A stretch of DNA of 64,000 bases from Lachnospiraceae bacterium M18-1 (GTDB taxonomy: Bacteria > Bacillota > Clostridia > Lachnospirales > Lachnospiraceae). Of this stretch, positions 13,069 through 22,939 are shown piece after piece. Every line of letters starts with the position of its first letter. The first letter of the stretch is position 1. A model generated the notes under the pieces. That model saw nothing but the letters and a program-made list of their open reading frames with translations. It was not told where the DNA came from and made no database searches. Position numbers and translations under genes: made by a program. Location: the NCBI GenBank assembly GCA_000403295.2, contig KE159605.1, positions 1,696,193-1,760,192 on the forward strand, written 5' to 3'.

Positions 13069-13850
13069 CAGATCTCCACCTCCGTACTTAAGAATACCGG
13101 CCCGTCCTTACAGACCCGTTTATTATGCACCTGGCTGTGCCCGTCAATCTCCGGCGTCCTGCAGATGCAGGCCAGGCAGGCCCCCACACCGCAGGCCATC
13201 CGCTCTTCCATAGATACATAGCATACAATATTATTTTCTTCAGCATAATGCTTGACAGCACGCAGCATAGGAGCCGGGCCGCAGGCATAGATCACCTCTG
13301 CATCCAGCCTGTTTGCCGCAATGGCATCCATCACATTTCCGGGCGTACCGGCGCTGCCGTCCTCGGTAGCGATATACAGGCTTCCGTTCTTCTGAAGGTC
13401 TTCTGCAAGAAACTGCTCATCCCGATACCCCATCACAAGCTGCTTTTCGGCCTCCAGCTGTTTTGCCAGCTCCAGCATGGGGGGCACGCCGATCCCTCCG
13501 CCGATCAGAAACACCTTTTTTCCGGTTCCTGGCTCCAGCGGAAAGCCATTTCCCAAAGGGCCAAGAATCTCAATCATATCCCCCGGCCGCAGTCGGGAAA
13601 ACTGTTCCGTCCCCGTCCCTTCGCCGGTCACACGGTATACCACCCGCAGCATGTTCTGCTTTCGGTCAATCTCACACAGGCTGATAGGCCTGGGCAAGAG
13701 CTTGCTTTGATCCTCCGTGTACATGGAGAGGAACTGCCCCGGCACTGCAAGCCCGGCAATCTCCTCCGTCCGGATCCACATGCTGTATATATCCCGGGCG
13801 ATCTGTTCCTGGGATACGACTGCCGCCTTTTCCTTTCGTTTACAAGACAT
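13068..13850 (-). CDS. pyrK: Dihydroorotate dehydrogenase electron-transfer subunit
   Basis: PyrK passes electrons from PyrD to NAD+ through FAD and a [2Fe-2S] cluster. The FAD-binding motif LPRPISLCEI, the NAD-binding stretch VFLIGGGIGVPPMLELAKQL and the C-terminal cluster ligands CGVGACLACICRT followed later by VCKDGPVF are all present. I place the start at 13850 (MSCKRKEK), where AAGGAG lies 7 bases upstream. A start 26 codons earlier is possible but lacks a site and would add an unusual extension. The result is 260 residues, normal for PyrK. Confidence 0.95.
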   Translation of the reverse strand: MSCKRKEKAAVVSQEQIARDIYSMWIRTEEIAGLAVPGQFLSMYTEDQSKLLPRPISLCEIDRKQNMLRVVYRVTGEGTGTEQFSRLRPGDMIEILGPLGNGFPLEPGTGKKVFLIGGGIGVPPMLELAKQLEAEKQLVMGYRDEQFLAEDLQKNGSLYIATEDGSAGTPGNVMDAIAANRLDAEVIYACGPAPMLRAVKHYAEENNIVCYVSMEERMACGVGACLACICRTPEIDGHSQVHNKRVCKDGPVFLSTEVEI

Positions 13851-13954
13851 GTTTTTTCTCCTTTTTTCTATAAAACCTCTGTTTCTTTTCTCTATCCTCG
13901 CAGATATGCATACTGTCCGACGATCCATTGCGGCAGCCGGACAGTTCTTTTATC

Positions 13955-14881
13955 CTACTTCTGAGCCAGCGCACTGCAGATATCCGCCTTCATAGCTTCC
14001 ACTGCCGCCCGTGATGCCTCCCCGAAATGTTCCGCGCCGAACTGCGCGTAAGCTTCCTGCTTGTAAGCTGCAATAATGCCCCGGGAGGAATTTACAATAG
14101 CGCCCAGACCGTCTTCGTTGAAGAAATGTGCCAAATCCTTGCCCTGGCCGCCCTGAGCGCCGTAGCCCGGCACCAGAATATACGCCTTTGGCATCACCTT
14201 GCGCATCGCCTTTCCGATCTCCGGATAGGTAGCGCCGACCACCGCGCCTACGTAGCTGTAGCTGTCTCCCATACACTGAGCGCCCCACTCTGCAACCATT
14301 TCCCCCACATGCTCATAGAGCGGGCGGTTCTCAATGCGCCGGTCCTGGAACTCCCCGCTGGACGGGTTGGAGGTCTTTACAAGGACAAAGATTCCCTTCT
14401 TCTCCTCCTGGCAGACCTTGATAAAAGGGTTGACCCCGTCAGAGCCCAGGTAGGGATTGACTGTTGCAAAATCTTCATCAAAAGGGACATACTCTTTGCT
14501 GCCCACCTTGACCTTCCCCAGATGCCCGATGGCATAGGCCGCGGAGGTCGAACCGATGTCGCCCCGCTTGATATCCCCGATGACTACCAGATCTTTTGAC
14601 TTGCAGTATTCTACCGTCTTCTGAAATGCTGCCAGCCCCGGCACGCCAAACTGCTCATACATGGCAATCTGGGGCTTTACAGCCGGAATCAGGTCACAGA
14701 CATGATCCACGATCTCTTTGTTGAACTGCCAGATTGCCTCTGCCGCGCCTTCCAGCGTCTCCCCGTATTGTGCAAATGCCTTCTGCTGTACATGCTCCGG
14801 CACATAAGCCAGCATGGGATCCAGACCGACCACGATCGGAGCCTCCGTTTTTTTAATCTTTTCTACAAGTTTGTTGATCAT
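13955..14881 (-). CDS. pyrF: Orotidine 5'-phosphate decarboxylase
   Basis: This catalyses the last step to UMP. It is 308 residues long, the longer PyrF subfamily (type 2). It carries IVVGLDPMLAYVP near the N-terminus and the catalytic DIKRGDIGSTSAAYA segment (Lys and Asp of the DxK..D motif). The phosphate-binding end is LVPGYGAQGGQGKDLAHFF, then NSSRGIIAAY. It is first of three linked pyr genes; pyrE is not in the window. The 95-bp leader shows no clear PyrR-type attenuator. Confidence 0.96.
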   Translation of the reverse strand: MINKLVEKIKKTEAPIVVGLDPMLAYVPEHVQQKAFAQYGETLEGAAEAIWQFNKEIVDHVCDLIPAVKPQIAMYEQFGVPGLAAFQKTVEYCKSKDLVVIGDIKRGDIGSTSAAYAIGHLGKVKVGSKEYVPFDEDFATVNPYLGSDGVNPFIKVCQEEKKGIFVLVKTSNPSSGEFQDRRIENRPLYEHVGEMVAEWGAQCMGDSYSYVGAVVGATYPEIGKAMRKVMPKAYILVPGYGAQGGQGKDLAHFFNEDGLGAIVNSSRGIIAAYKQEAYAQFGAEHFGEASRAAVEAMKADICSALAQK

Positions 14882-14976
14882 CGTTTTTTCCTCCTGAATA
14901 ACATTATGATGTCTTTTAACTCAGCCTTCAGGCAGAAACGCATTGTATATTATGCCTGAGCCTGATGAAAATCCTT

Positions 14977-16800
14977 TTAAATATGAAGGTTCTTCCCCAT
15001 CTCTTCTTTAAATTCCCTGCCTTTAAACAGCACCAGCCCGGCCACAAACAGCAGGCAGAAGCCCGCCCCCAAGAGGCTCGGCAGCTTCAGCGTGACCGCG
15101 CCGGTCAGCACCAATATCAGCGGGAGCAAAAATCCATACCCTGCCGCCATGACGAGATAGATCATGCAGTCCCGCAGAGGGTACTTTTGTATATAGGAAA
15201 TGACCATCATGGAGCAAAGCACTCCAATGCTCAATATAGGCAGTACAAAATCTACCGACCAGCCATGCCAGCCGGTCAGCACATCCCATATGATGCACCC
15301 CACTGTCACCAGCACCAGCTGCCACATGGTATTTTTCAGCAGATTGTGGCGCTTAAAGAATCCGATGGTCGACGCCAGCCACATACTGGCGATCCCGCCT
15401 GCTGAAAATAAGGTCCAGGGCACCTCCGGACGATAGTTCCAATGAAGGTCGAACATCAGGATGACAGCCGCCAGACAGAGCAGGCAAAATCCCTTATACA
15501 CCTTCATCTCCAGTTCACCCGGCACGTCAGGCTCGGGAAAATCCGGCTTCACTTTTTCTGAATGGATTCCCTGCTCCCGGAGGATCCGGTAAAAATTGCG
15601 CTGGATATTTTCCGTGTCAAACCGAGACGTAAAGCCCAGCGACAGCTTGTCCCCGAAGGAACAGATACACAGCTCCAGCTTCGGAGTGCTGGTATAGATG
15701 CCGAAGCGGTCAATATATTCTGCATACGCTTCCGGCATGGACACCGCGCTCATATTGGAAAACACCGCCGTCACATTTTTCTCCGCGATCTTCGCCCCGG
15801 CCTGGATACACAGGTTTTTCAGTTCCAGGGGCGCAAGGCGCAGGATAGGGTTCATCTCCAGGGCAAGGAGTTCGCTCATATGCGTTTCCATCTTCTCCTT
15901 GGTCAGCTCCTGACGAAACTGCTCCCGCACCTGCTCCACCACGGCTTCAAAGGAGCCGTCCCAGTTCCGGTAATCATATCCCGGCTCAATCCAGCCGAAA
16001 AAGTTGAGCATGGAATCGGAAGGGAAAAACTTCCGCAGGTTCACCGGGACCATCAGCACCACCGGCCACTTTTCCTGCTGCCGCGTCATTTCCTCATGAA
16101 TGGCGCTAAGCAGCGCTGCGGTCAAGAATACGGTCATGGAGACTCCCTGCCTGCGGGAATGCTCCAGCACCTCCCGGACCGATAAGATCCGCTCATGCAC
16201 CCGAAGCCGTCCGTTTTCTTTCTGTGTTTTCTTCAATTGGTAAGCACGGCTCTTCCTTCTCTTCGGCCTGCGCGCCTCTTCGGAATAATATTTGACAAAG
16301 CTGTCATTCTCCTGATCCTGTACGGTCATGTCCTCCGGATGCAGGCTTATGTCCTCCAGGCCCTCGCCGCTGTGCGCCAGAAACAGATAATCCTTGACCA
16401 GCTCTTTCAAAAATTCGGTTGCGCCCGTACCGTCCGTCAGAACATGGAATACTTCAAAATTAATCCTTTTCTTATAATAGGTCACCTCAAACAGCAGGGA
16501 CTTCTTGTCGCGGATATAGATCCGGCTGCAGGGTTCCTTGTATTCCTCCCGGACAACCGGGCGGAGATTGCTTTTTTCCAGATAATGCCAGAACAGCCCC
16601 TTTCGGAGCACCGAACGGAACAGCGGATAGGTCTCCAGGGCACGTTCCAGCGCCGCTTCCAGCAGATCCGGGCGGACCTCCTCCTTTAATTCACAGTAAA
16701 ACCGGAATACCCGGGTGTTCTGCTTATTGCTTGCCGCTGAAAAGAGCTTTGCCGCGTTGTCCAGCCGCCGCCAGTGTCCCCACTTCTACTTCACGGTCAT
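14977..16800 (-). pseudogene. Condensation/acyltransferase-like membrane protein (DUF6320 type), amber at codon 5
   Basis: The frame encodes a protein of about 600 residues: an N-terminal region like condensation-domain/alcohol acetyltransferases (residues about 10-440), then five or six membrane segments of the DUF6320 kind. The family-like start WGHWRRLDNAAKLFSAAS lies right after an ideal AGGAGGAA-ATG at 16800. The fifth codon, however, is TAG (16786-16788): ATG ACC GTG AAG TAG AAG TGG. The next ordinary start codon in frame is GTG at 16611. It has no ribosome-binding site and would drop about 60 conserved residues. The catalytic HxxxDG-like site reads FHVLTDGTGA. So this is a recent pseudogene, a readthrough gene or a sequencing error. 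The 5' end overlaps the upstream hydrolase gene by 77 bp. Confidence 0.7.
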
Positions 16801-17725
16801 TTCCTCCTAAAAACTCATTGATATATTGGAAGCTTTCCCGCACATGCAGGTGCTTAATCCCCAGCGCGAAAAATCCGTGCAACGCGCCCTCGATACGCTT
16901 CACCTGCACCTGGTTTCCCGCTTCTGAAAGCCGTTTTCCATAGGCCTCCCCTTCGTCCCGGAGAGGGTCATACTCTGCCGTCAGGATCAGTGTGTCTGGC
17001 TGGTCATGCAGATTCTCCGCCAGATAGGGCGCAAAGTAGGGGTTCTGCCTGTCCGCCTCGCTTCCGGCATAGAGATCCAGATAATCCCGCATCTTCCCCG
17101 CAGTCAGCAGGTAATCCGTCCCGTTCTCCTGAACTGAAGGGAAGGGGGAATTTTCCGAATAGTCGTTGTAGGTGGCCGGGTAGACCAGGATCTGCCGCCT
17201 GGGCAGAAATTCTCCGCGGTCCCGCGCCAGCAGGGACAATGCCGCCGCCAGATTGCCGCCCGCGCTGTCCCCGATCAGAGTCACATTCCCGGGGTCCACA
17301 TTGAGAAGGAACTGCCGGGAAAAGATGGCTTTTGCCGCGGCGTAGCAGTCCTCCAGCCCGGCCGGGAACTTATGCTCCGGGGCCAGCCGGTATTCCACCG
17401 CTACGACGAAGTGGTTGGTCGCGTTGGCCAGGCGGGCGCAGATCCGCTCGTAATTGTCAATGCTCTCCGTCACCCAGCCGCCTCCGTGCAGGAAGAGCAG
17501 GATTTTTTCCGGATCGGCCTGGTTTTTCTCATAGGCCCGCTCGCTGGGGAAAAAAATCCGCACCGGAACCTGATGGGCGCCGTTGTAGATCTTCTGGTCG
17601 ATAGTCCGGTAGAAGATCTTCAAGGGGTCCAGTTTTTTCAGATCTGCCAGATGACGGGAGGCCTCCACCTCGATTCCGTCAAAGGACAGTGCTTTTAATA
17701 TTTTTTTTGCTGTGTTGTTGATCAC
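16724..17725 (-). CDS. Alpha/beta hydrolase, hormone-sensitive-lipase type
   Basis: A cytoplasmic esterase/lipase of the alpha/beta hydrolase fold-3 family, 333 residues. The oxyanion motif HGGGW lies near residue 80. The nucleophile elbow GDSAGGNLAAALS (Ser near 153) and the late Asp and His (EYDPLRDEGEAYG; GALHGFFALG) complete the triad. The start is GTG at 17725, with GAGAGG upstream. It is translationally coupled to the following acyltransferase-like gene, so the two may act on the same acylated product. That is inference. Confidence 0.88.
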   Translation of the reverse strand: MINNTAKKILKALSFDGIEVEASRHLADLKKLDPLKIFYRTIDQKIYNGAHQVPVRIFFPSERAYEKNQADPEKILLFLHGGGWVTESIDNYERICARLANATNHFVVAVEYRLAPEHKFPAGLEDCYAAAKAIFSRQFLLNVDPGNVTLIGDSAGGNLAAALSLLARDRGEFLPRRQILVYPATYNDYSENSPFPSVQENGTDYLLTAGKMRDYLDLYAGSEADRQNPYFAPYLAENLHDQPDTLILTAEYDPLRDEGEAYGKRLSEAGNQVQVKRIEGALHGFFALGIKHLHVRESFQYINEFLGGNDREVEVGTLAAAGQRGKALFSGKQ

Positions 17726-17918
17726 ATGATACCTCTCTCAGACTTTTTCTTACTTCTTTTTCACCAAATTTTTCAGTATAAGAATCCATATCCAAAACCA
17801 GCATATTTACAAAACCTCCCGGTTTCGGAATCACATTTTCCAACGGGCTCGCAAAAGGAGCTTCCCTTCCATCCTCCAATTCATCCAGTTCCCATCCGGA
17901 TGCTGCATCCATAGCCAT
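17679..17918 (-). CDS. Hypothetical protein, possibly a C-terminal remnant
   Basis: A 79-residue frame that overlaps the hydrolase start by 47 bp. The first 60 residues look like protein (GGFVNMLVLDMDSYTEKFG), the tail QQHSKKNIKSTVL does not. There is no clear ribosome-binding site, and the frame begins just after the upstream gene ends. I do not recognise a family. It may be the end of a gene whose front was lost. Confidence 0.35.
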   Translation of the reverse strand: MAMDAASGWELDELEDGREAPFASPLENVIPKPGGFVNMLVLDMDSYTEKFGEKEVRKSLREVSCDQQHSKKNIKSTVL

Positions 17919-17935
17919 GAGGATTGCTTCCGCTT

Positions 17936-18622
17936 TTAAAAATCATCGCCAAACGGGTACTCCTCAAATTCTTCCATCAGCTCCCGTTCCACCTCTTCTT
18001 CATATTGTTCCAGCGTTTTCTTCATCTGCTTCGCAGTCTTTTGATCCCCTTTTTCCTCGTACAGACGCACTGCCGCACGGTAGATCAGTTCCGTATCCTC
18101 CGTACATTCGTCTTCTTTTGAAATATACTTCTGTACTACCTCTTCTGCCCCGGTATATTCTTTAGCGTTGATTCTGGCATAGATCAACGCCGCGGCTAAA
18201 GGCTGGGATTCGGTATTCTGCCTGTGCCACTTCTCACAAAGTGCGACAGCCTCCTCCGTTTTTCCCTGGGCGGACAGTGCCGAAGACATTTCAAACACAA
18301 AATCCTCCGGCAGCTGCTCTTTCCAGGCAAATAATCCCATGACCTTTTCACAGACCTCGCAGCATTTTTCATGCAGATTCCGCATCCCCAGCTCATCCAG
18401 ATAATCCATCAGCCAATCGTCTACGCCATATTCAAAATCTGTCTGTTCCTCTACCTCATAAAATTCTCCCGCAAAATCAGGATTCCTGCTCCGTGTCTCC
18501 TCAATCGCACTAACCAGGGCATCGAACGCCTGATGCCACTGCGTCATGTCTGTTTTCCCCCTACCTATATTGATATAACAGTCTGTGGATAAACGCCCAA
18601 AATCTTTCCATCGTTTCTTCAT
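17936..18622 (-). CDS. Acidic TPR-like helical protein of unknown function
   Basis: This is a 228-residue, strongly acidic, all-helical cytoplasmic protein. Repeating helix pairs such as EEAVALCEKWHRQNTESQP, then AALIYARINAKEYTGAEEVV, resemble tetratricopeptide units. The C-terminus is a charged coiled coil (EQYEEEVERELMEEFEEYP). I see no catalytic motif or membrane segment. The start could also be the internal methionine of MTQWHQAF. Function unknown. Confidence 0.6.
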   Translation of the reverse strand: MKKRWKDFGRLSTDCYINIGRGKTDMTQWHQAFDALVSAIEETRSRNPDFAGEFYEVEEQTDFEYGVDDWLMDYLDELGMRNLHEKCCEVCEKVMGLFAWKEQLPEDFVFEMSSALSAQGKTEEAVALCEKWHRQNTESQPLAAALIYARINAKEYTGAEEVVQKYISKEDECTEDTELIYRAAVRLYEEKGDQKTAKQMKKTLEQYEEEVERELMEEFEEYPFGDDF

Positions 18623-18771
18623 GATCTATCTCCCTCGTATCTCTTCTATGATTTTCTCTTTGCAGTCCGGCCGGAAGCATCCTGTTCCGCTGTGTCTTGT
18701 TCCATTATAACAGAAGTCGAATCAGAATCCTATCATTTCTTTTACACATTTATTATTTGCTATGATCTATG

Positions 18772-18808
18772 GTTACAGTTCACGGCCCAACCGGACGCGA
18801 ACTGTAAC
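18772..18808. repeat. Dispersed palindromic repeat, copy C (37 bp)
   Basis: Perfect 10-bp inverted ends GTTACAGTTC and GAACTGTAAC enclose 17 bases. The arms match the ends of the longer repeats at 10557 and 24674. It stands alone in the 271-bp gap 18623-18893. Confidence 0.7.
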
Positions 18809-18852
18809 GCATCCAGCCCGTCACCGGCAGTCTTTCCGCATACGATGGTATT

Positions 18853-18876
18853 AAAAAAGGGGGCTGTCCGCCCCCG
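18853..18876 (-). terminator. Terminator of the ABC exporter operon
   Basis: On the minus strand GGGGGC and GCCCCC pair around a short loop and are followed by TTTTTT. It lies 18 bp after the stop of the permease gene. Confidence 0.85.
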
Positions 18877-18893
18877 TCTTGATTCACGGTTCT

Positions 18894-21266
18894 TTATGAT
18901 TCGTTCACCAGCTCTTTCACAGATACCCTGTGGATGGCCTTTACGACCGCGCATGTACCCAGGGCCATACAGACCGGAAGCAGACACATGCTGACCAGCA
19001 TTCCCGCCGCCGAATTTGAAAACGGAAATTTTACAAGCCCCAGTCCCTTTGCATAAGGGGTGAGCAGTTCCGGTACGAAAAACACTCCTGCCGCAATTCC
19101 CAGGCAGCTTCCAAAAAGTGCGGCCAGGCAGTTCCGCCGCAGATAGATCTTTAAGATCTGCCAGGACGTCATTCCGACGGCTTTTAAATATCCGACCAAT
19201 TTCTGCTCCCGCCGGATCAATAAAACGGTCAGATTCATCGTGATCAGAACCGTGATCGTCAGCAGCACTGTCAGGACCAACGTGACCGCAGGCACCAGAA
19301 CCCCCGTGATATGCTCTCCGTTGGATTTGGCGGCGATAAAGGAAAACCTTCCGTCATACCGTTCGGTCAGCTCCTTTGCATAGTTCCATTTATCACAGTC
19401 CTTTGCGAGTACCAGCATATAATCTCCGCTGATGCCGTCTGCTTCTACGGATCGGTCCAGATCCTCCGTGACCATCCGTATGACATTCCCGTAATTGGAA
19501 AGTGTGCGGAAGACGCCGGTGATTTCAAATTCCTTCTTTTCCCCGTTTACATACAATTCTATGCTTTCCCCGACCTCAAACCCGTATCTCTGAGCCAGCG
19601 CCGTCCCCACGCTGATCTCATCCTCCTTCTGCGGCCTCCTGCCGTACAGGGACTGGTCCTCTATTTTTTCATTCCACGGCAGTTCATAAAGCTCCGTTAC
19701 CATGCTTTGCCAGGTCTCTTCCTGGTCCGGCTTATATTGGGAATAAATTTTATTGACCCCGTAGACATATTCGACCTCCGGAGCTTTTTCCAGGTCCTCT
19801 GTGACCGTACTTACCGGTGTGCCGTCCAGGGAAGTCACATAGATATCTGTCTTTAAAATCCCCCATGCTTCCGGCTCCCGGTCGATATGTCTGACGGCAT
19901 TCAGGCAGCCGAAGCAGACCACGGCCATACAGCCCAGTATCAGGGACACTGCCGCGATATATACATACCCTGCTTTTTTATTCTGCATGCCCCTGACCGC
20001 ATAATACCATTCAAAAGAGCACCGGCTGCAGCAAAATCGATTTTTGGGCGCCATCCGGACCCGCCCTCTGGTCTGCCATGTCCCGCTTCGGATGGCATGT
20101 GAAACATTGCAGGTCCGGATCTGAAATACCGCACAGAGGCAGATCAGCAGGACCGCCGCCAATACAGTCAGACACACGCCTGCCTGATACGTACCCGTCC
20201 GAATCGCAAATGCCGAATAAATCCCTACATTTCCAAGGATCTGTTCCAGAATCCTGTGGTTCAGCCAGCCTCCCAGGATGCTCCCTGCCGCTGCCCCTGC
20301 AAAGCCTGTCACGCCGTAGCAGACAAGATATGCGCCTGTGATCTGCATTTCGGTCATGCCTAATGACCGGTAGATCCCGATCGTCCTTATATCCTCGTCC
20401 ATGTCACTTTTTACCAGAAACAGGGTCAGAACAAGGATCACCCCGGCCAGGATCACGCTGACAAGACAGAGAAGATTTCCCAGCATCTGCCATGCGGAGG
20501 TATAGCCGCTTTTGATCTTATCATATGTATACAGCGTATCGCCCAGCGGCATTTGAAAGTAACTTTCCGCGTCACGGATAAAGCGCTGCTCCGCCTGCCT
20601 GCTGTATTCCCGGAAGCGGACTTCCAGGTAGCTGATCCTGCGGTTGTCCGCCGGCGGAAAATCCGAAAGCCTGCCAAAACCGCACCACATCCGATACACG
20701 TTCGTATTGCTGCTTCCAAAAACAGGATCCGCAGCGATCCTTGCGACCTTCGCCTTCACGGACTGGCCTGCCGACTGCAGCGAGATCTCGTCCCCCACCT
20801 TCACCTTCAGGATATTCGCGATCTTAGGCGTGATCCAGATCTCATCCTTTTGGGGCATCTCAAGCTCTGATCCTTCTAAGATTTTAGGGGAAAGCATGTT
20901 CCCGCCGATGGTTTCGGGCAGCTCCAGCAAAATACCATTGCCAAGCCTGACACCGTCCTTTTCCATGTATTCCACGGGTTTTGTATTTTCCGTGATCTGA
21001 TACGCAAGGTCTTCCGGCGAATCCTCCAGATACTGCCTGACGCGGTCTGAGGAAACCATCCCGTGGTTCCACAGGCCGCACAGCTGCGCCCCTTCCATTC
21101 CCTCATAAGCCCGGTCGAATACCGGATTTAACTCTTTTAGTAAGATCAGCGCGTTCACGAGCAGCGCTGCGGTGAACAGAATACAGATTCCCAGCAGCAG
21201 GCCCGGAAGTTTTTTTCTTCTCAGCTTTGCCAGACCGCACATGAATATTGTCTTCACCATTACCAC
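18894..21266 (-). CDS. ABC transporter permease, FtsX/MacB-like
   Basis: This 790-residue membrane protein has two FtsX-type permease modules. After the first membrane helix (residues about 18-40) come a large extracellular domain and three helices near 270-385. A second unit follows with a helix near 440, another outer domain and three C-terminal helices (690-780). Such permeases expel or sense lipids, peptides or antibiotics rather than importing nutrients. The start overlaps the ATPase stop, so both are made as one transporter. Substrate unknown; proximity to a lantibiotic locus makes peptide resistance a fair guess only. Confidence 0.88.
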   Translation of the reverse strand: MVMVKTIFMCGLAKLRRKKLPGLLLGICILFTAALLVNALILLKELNPVFDRAYEGMEGAQLCGLWNHGMVSSDRVRQYLEDSPEDLAYQITENTKPVEYMEKDGVRLGNGILLELPETIGGNMLSPKILEGSELEMPQKDEIWITPKIANILKVKVGDEISLQSAGQSVKAKVARIAADPVFGSSNTNVYRMWCGFGRLSDFPPADNRRISYLEVRFREYSRQAEQRFIRDAESYFQMPLGDTLYTYDKIKSGYTSAWQMLGNLLCLVSVILAGVILVLTLFLVKSDMDEDIRTIGIYRSLGMTEMQITGAYLVCYGVTGFAGAAAGSILGGWLNHRILEQILGNVGIYSAFAIRTGTYQAGVCLTVLAAVLLICLCAVFQIRTCNVSHAIRSGTWQTRGRVRMAPKNRFCCSRCSFEWYYAVRGMQNKKAGYVYIAAVSLILGCMAVVCFGCLNAVRHIDREPEAWGILKTDIYVTSLDGTPVSTVTEDLEKAPEVEYVYGVNKIYSQYKPDQEETWQSMVTELYELPWNEKIEDQSLYGRRPQKEDEISVGTALAQRYGFEVGESIELYVNGEKKEFEITGVFRTLSNYGNVIRMVTEDLDRSVEADGISGDYMLVLAKDCDKWNYAKELTERYDGRFSFIAAKSNGEHITGVLVPAVTLVLTVLLTITVLITMNLTVLLIRREQKLVGYLKAVGMTSWQILKIYLRRNCLAALFGSCLGIAAGVFFVPELLTPYAKGLGLVKFPFSNSAAGMLVSMCLLPVCMALGTCAVVKAIHRVSVKELVNES

Positions 21267-22099
21267 CCTCTCTCCTGCAGAAAATGTATCAGCTTCTCTT
21301 CTCTGTCCTCTATTGTGTGAAATGCATCCGTCCCGGCAGTATCCGGGCCGGAATCCGGATGCATCTCTGCTCCGTTTGGAATGTGCTCCGTAAAATCCAG
21401 CTCTCCCTCTACGTGTCCATCCTCAATATAAAGCACCCTTTTTCCTCTGGCGGCCACCCGGATATCATGTGTGACCAGGATGATGGTCTGCCCGCCCTTG
21501 TTCAATTCCTCCAGCAGGTCCATCACAAGCTCCGTCTGTGCCGAGTTCAGGCTTCCGGTGGGCTCGTCGCAGAGCAAAAGCGGCGGGAGATTTGCGACGG
21601 AACGCAGGATCGCCGTCCTCTGCTGCTGTCCCCCCGACAGCTGGGAAGGATATTTTCTGACATGCTCTTTCAGTCCGAACCTCCCGCACAGATTCATGAT
21701 CTTGTCCTTCTTGAATGCGTTTTCTTTCCTGTTCCTGTCAAGCATCAGGGGCAGCATGATATTTTCATAAACCGTGAGATCCGGGATCAGGCATTGCTGC
21801 TGGAACACGAGCCCGATGTTGGCACGCCGGAACATAGTCTTTTCTTTTTCATTCATACGCGCAAGATCTGCGGGCCGGCGGACTTCGTCCGGTAAGGTAT
21901 ATTTTATTGAGCCTTCACTGCAGGTATCAATTCCTGCGATCAGGTGGAGTATACTGGTTTTTCCCGAGCCGGAAGCCCCCATGATGATCACAAATTCCCC
22001 TTCATCCACGTCAAGGCTCACATGGTCAACCACTTTGCTTTCCGCCGTTCCTTCTACATACTTTTTTGTCAGGTCTCTGACCTCCAATACTGTTCCCAT
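21260..22099 (-). CDS. ABC transporter ATP-binding protein, MacB/LolD type
   Basis: The 279-residue ATPase partner of the FtsX-like permease. Walker A GASGSGKTS (near residue 41), Q-loop LVFQQQCLIPDLTVYENI, signature LSGGQQQRTAILRSVAN, Walker B LLLCDEPTGSLN and the H-loop LVTHD are all intact. There is a C-terminal tail of about 50 residues beyond the domain. No C39 peptidase domain is present, so it is not a LanT-type processing exporter. It overlaps the permease gene by 7 bp. Confidence 0.92.
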   Translation of the reverse strand: MGTVLEVRDLTKKYVEGTAESKVVDHVSLDVDEGEFVIIMGASGSGKTSILHLIAGIDTCSEGSIKYTLPDEVRRPADLARMNEKEKTMFRRANIGLVFQQQCLIPDLTVYENIMLPLMLDRNRKENAFKKDKIMNLCGRFGLKEHVRKYPSQLSGGQQQRTAILRSVANLPPLLLCDEPTGSLNSAQTELVMDLLEELNKGGQTIILVTHDIRVAARGKRVLYIEDGHVEGELDFTEHIPNGAEMHPDSGPDTAGTDAFHTIEDREEKLIHFLQERGW

Positions 22100-22192
22100 T
22101 CTGTTGTCTGTCCTCCTTCAATTCTGTTCGCCAAGATTATTTCCATCTGCATAGTTGGATGCTCTAAAGAGCCTCCAACCATACAGGCGTGA

Positions 22193-22939
22193 TTATTTTT
22201 TCAGCAGCATATGCTTCATCTGAAACAGCAGGATCGCATAAACGGTTTCTTCTACTGCCACATAAACGAATGTCAAAGTAATCTGCGCAAGGGCAGGAGC
22301 AATCATGGCGCCCCACTGTTCCGTATAATTCAGCATCGAGAAGATTCCGATGGATGACGTAATCCCACCGATCGTAAGTGTCAGGACAGCCGCATATTTT
22401 ACAGCCTGCACCGCCGTCTGGATGTCCTTTTCCGGCAATGCCTTTCTGGAAGCGCATATTTTCCATGCGTTGAAATAGTGGTGGATCCAGCCGAAGGTCG
22501 ACAAGAGCAGGCATTTGATCCCTGACAGATAGAGCAGCGTCGGCAGATCGAAAATGTCGGTGAATCTTCGAAGCGAGGAGCTTACCATGCTCAAAAATGC
22601 AACGGCAATACATAAAAAGCCGATGATCGTACCCACCCTGCTGCTCTTCCTCTTTTTGTCCATTTCATTTAATTCCCCAACCAGATTGACCAGATTGCTT
22701 TCTGATCTTTTCAGATATTCTTCCGTGGAAAACTCTTCTCCGGCGAGCAGCTCATTGACATCAATCTCCAGCGCCTGGCTCAGCTTCAGAAGCATCGACG
22801 CATCCGGCATCCGGCTGCCTGTTTCCCACTTCGAGATGGTCTTATCCGTCACATCGATCTGCTCCGCCAATTGCTTCTGCGACCATCCCTGCTTCTTTCT
22901 CCTGTATGCGATAAACTTTCCTATTTTGATCTGATCCAT
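22193..22939 (-). CDS. XRE-family regulator with membrane C-terminus
   Basis: A 248-residue protein with an N-terminal Cro/XRE helix-turn-helix (residues 5-62; GWSQKQLAEQIDVTDKTISK) and a C-terminal half with four hydrophobic segments (about 95-240). Such membrane-anchored regulators often sit beside and control ABC exporters. The gene lies 93 bp upstream of the ATPase on the same strand, which fits that role. The upstream gap 22940-23211 contains only an imperfect palindrome (GCCGTTT...AAACGGC, 22988-23034). Confidence 0.85.
   Translation of the reverse strand: MDQIKIGKFIAYRRKKQGWSQKQLAEQIDVTDKTISKWETGSRMPDASMLLKLSQALEIDVNELLAGEEFSTEEYLKRSESNLVNLVGELNEMDKKRKSSRVGTIIGFLCIAVAFLSMVSSSLRRFTDIFDLPTLLYLSGIKCLLLSTFGWIHHYFNAWKICASRKALPEKDIQTAVQAVKYAAVLTLTIGGITSSIGIFSMLNYTEQWGAMIAPALAQITLTFVYVAVEETVYAILLFQMKHMLLKK

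Noticed and set aside
18894..22099. ABC transporter as the LanT or LanFEG of the lantibiotic locus
   Set aside because: The ATPase lacks a C39 peptidase domain, the permease is a large FtsX type, and the genes are 6 kb away with their own regulator; a resistance role remains possible.
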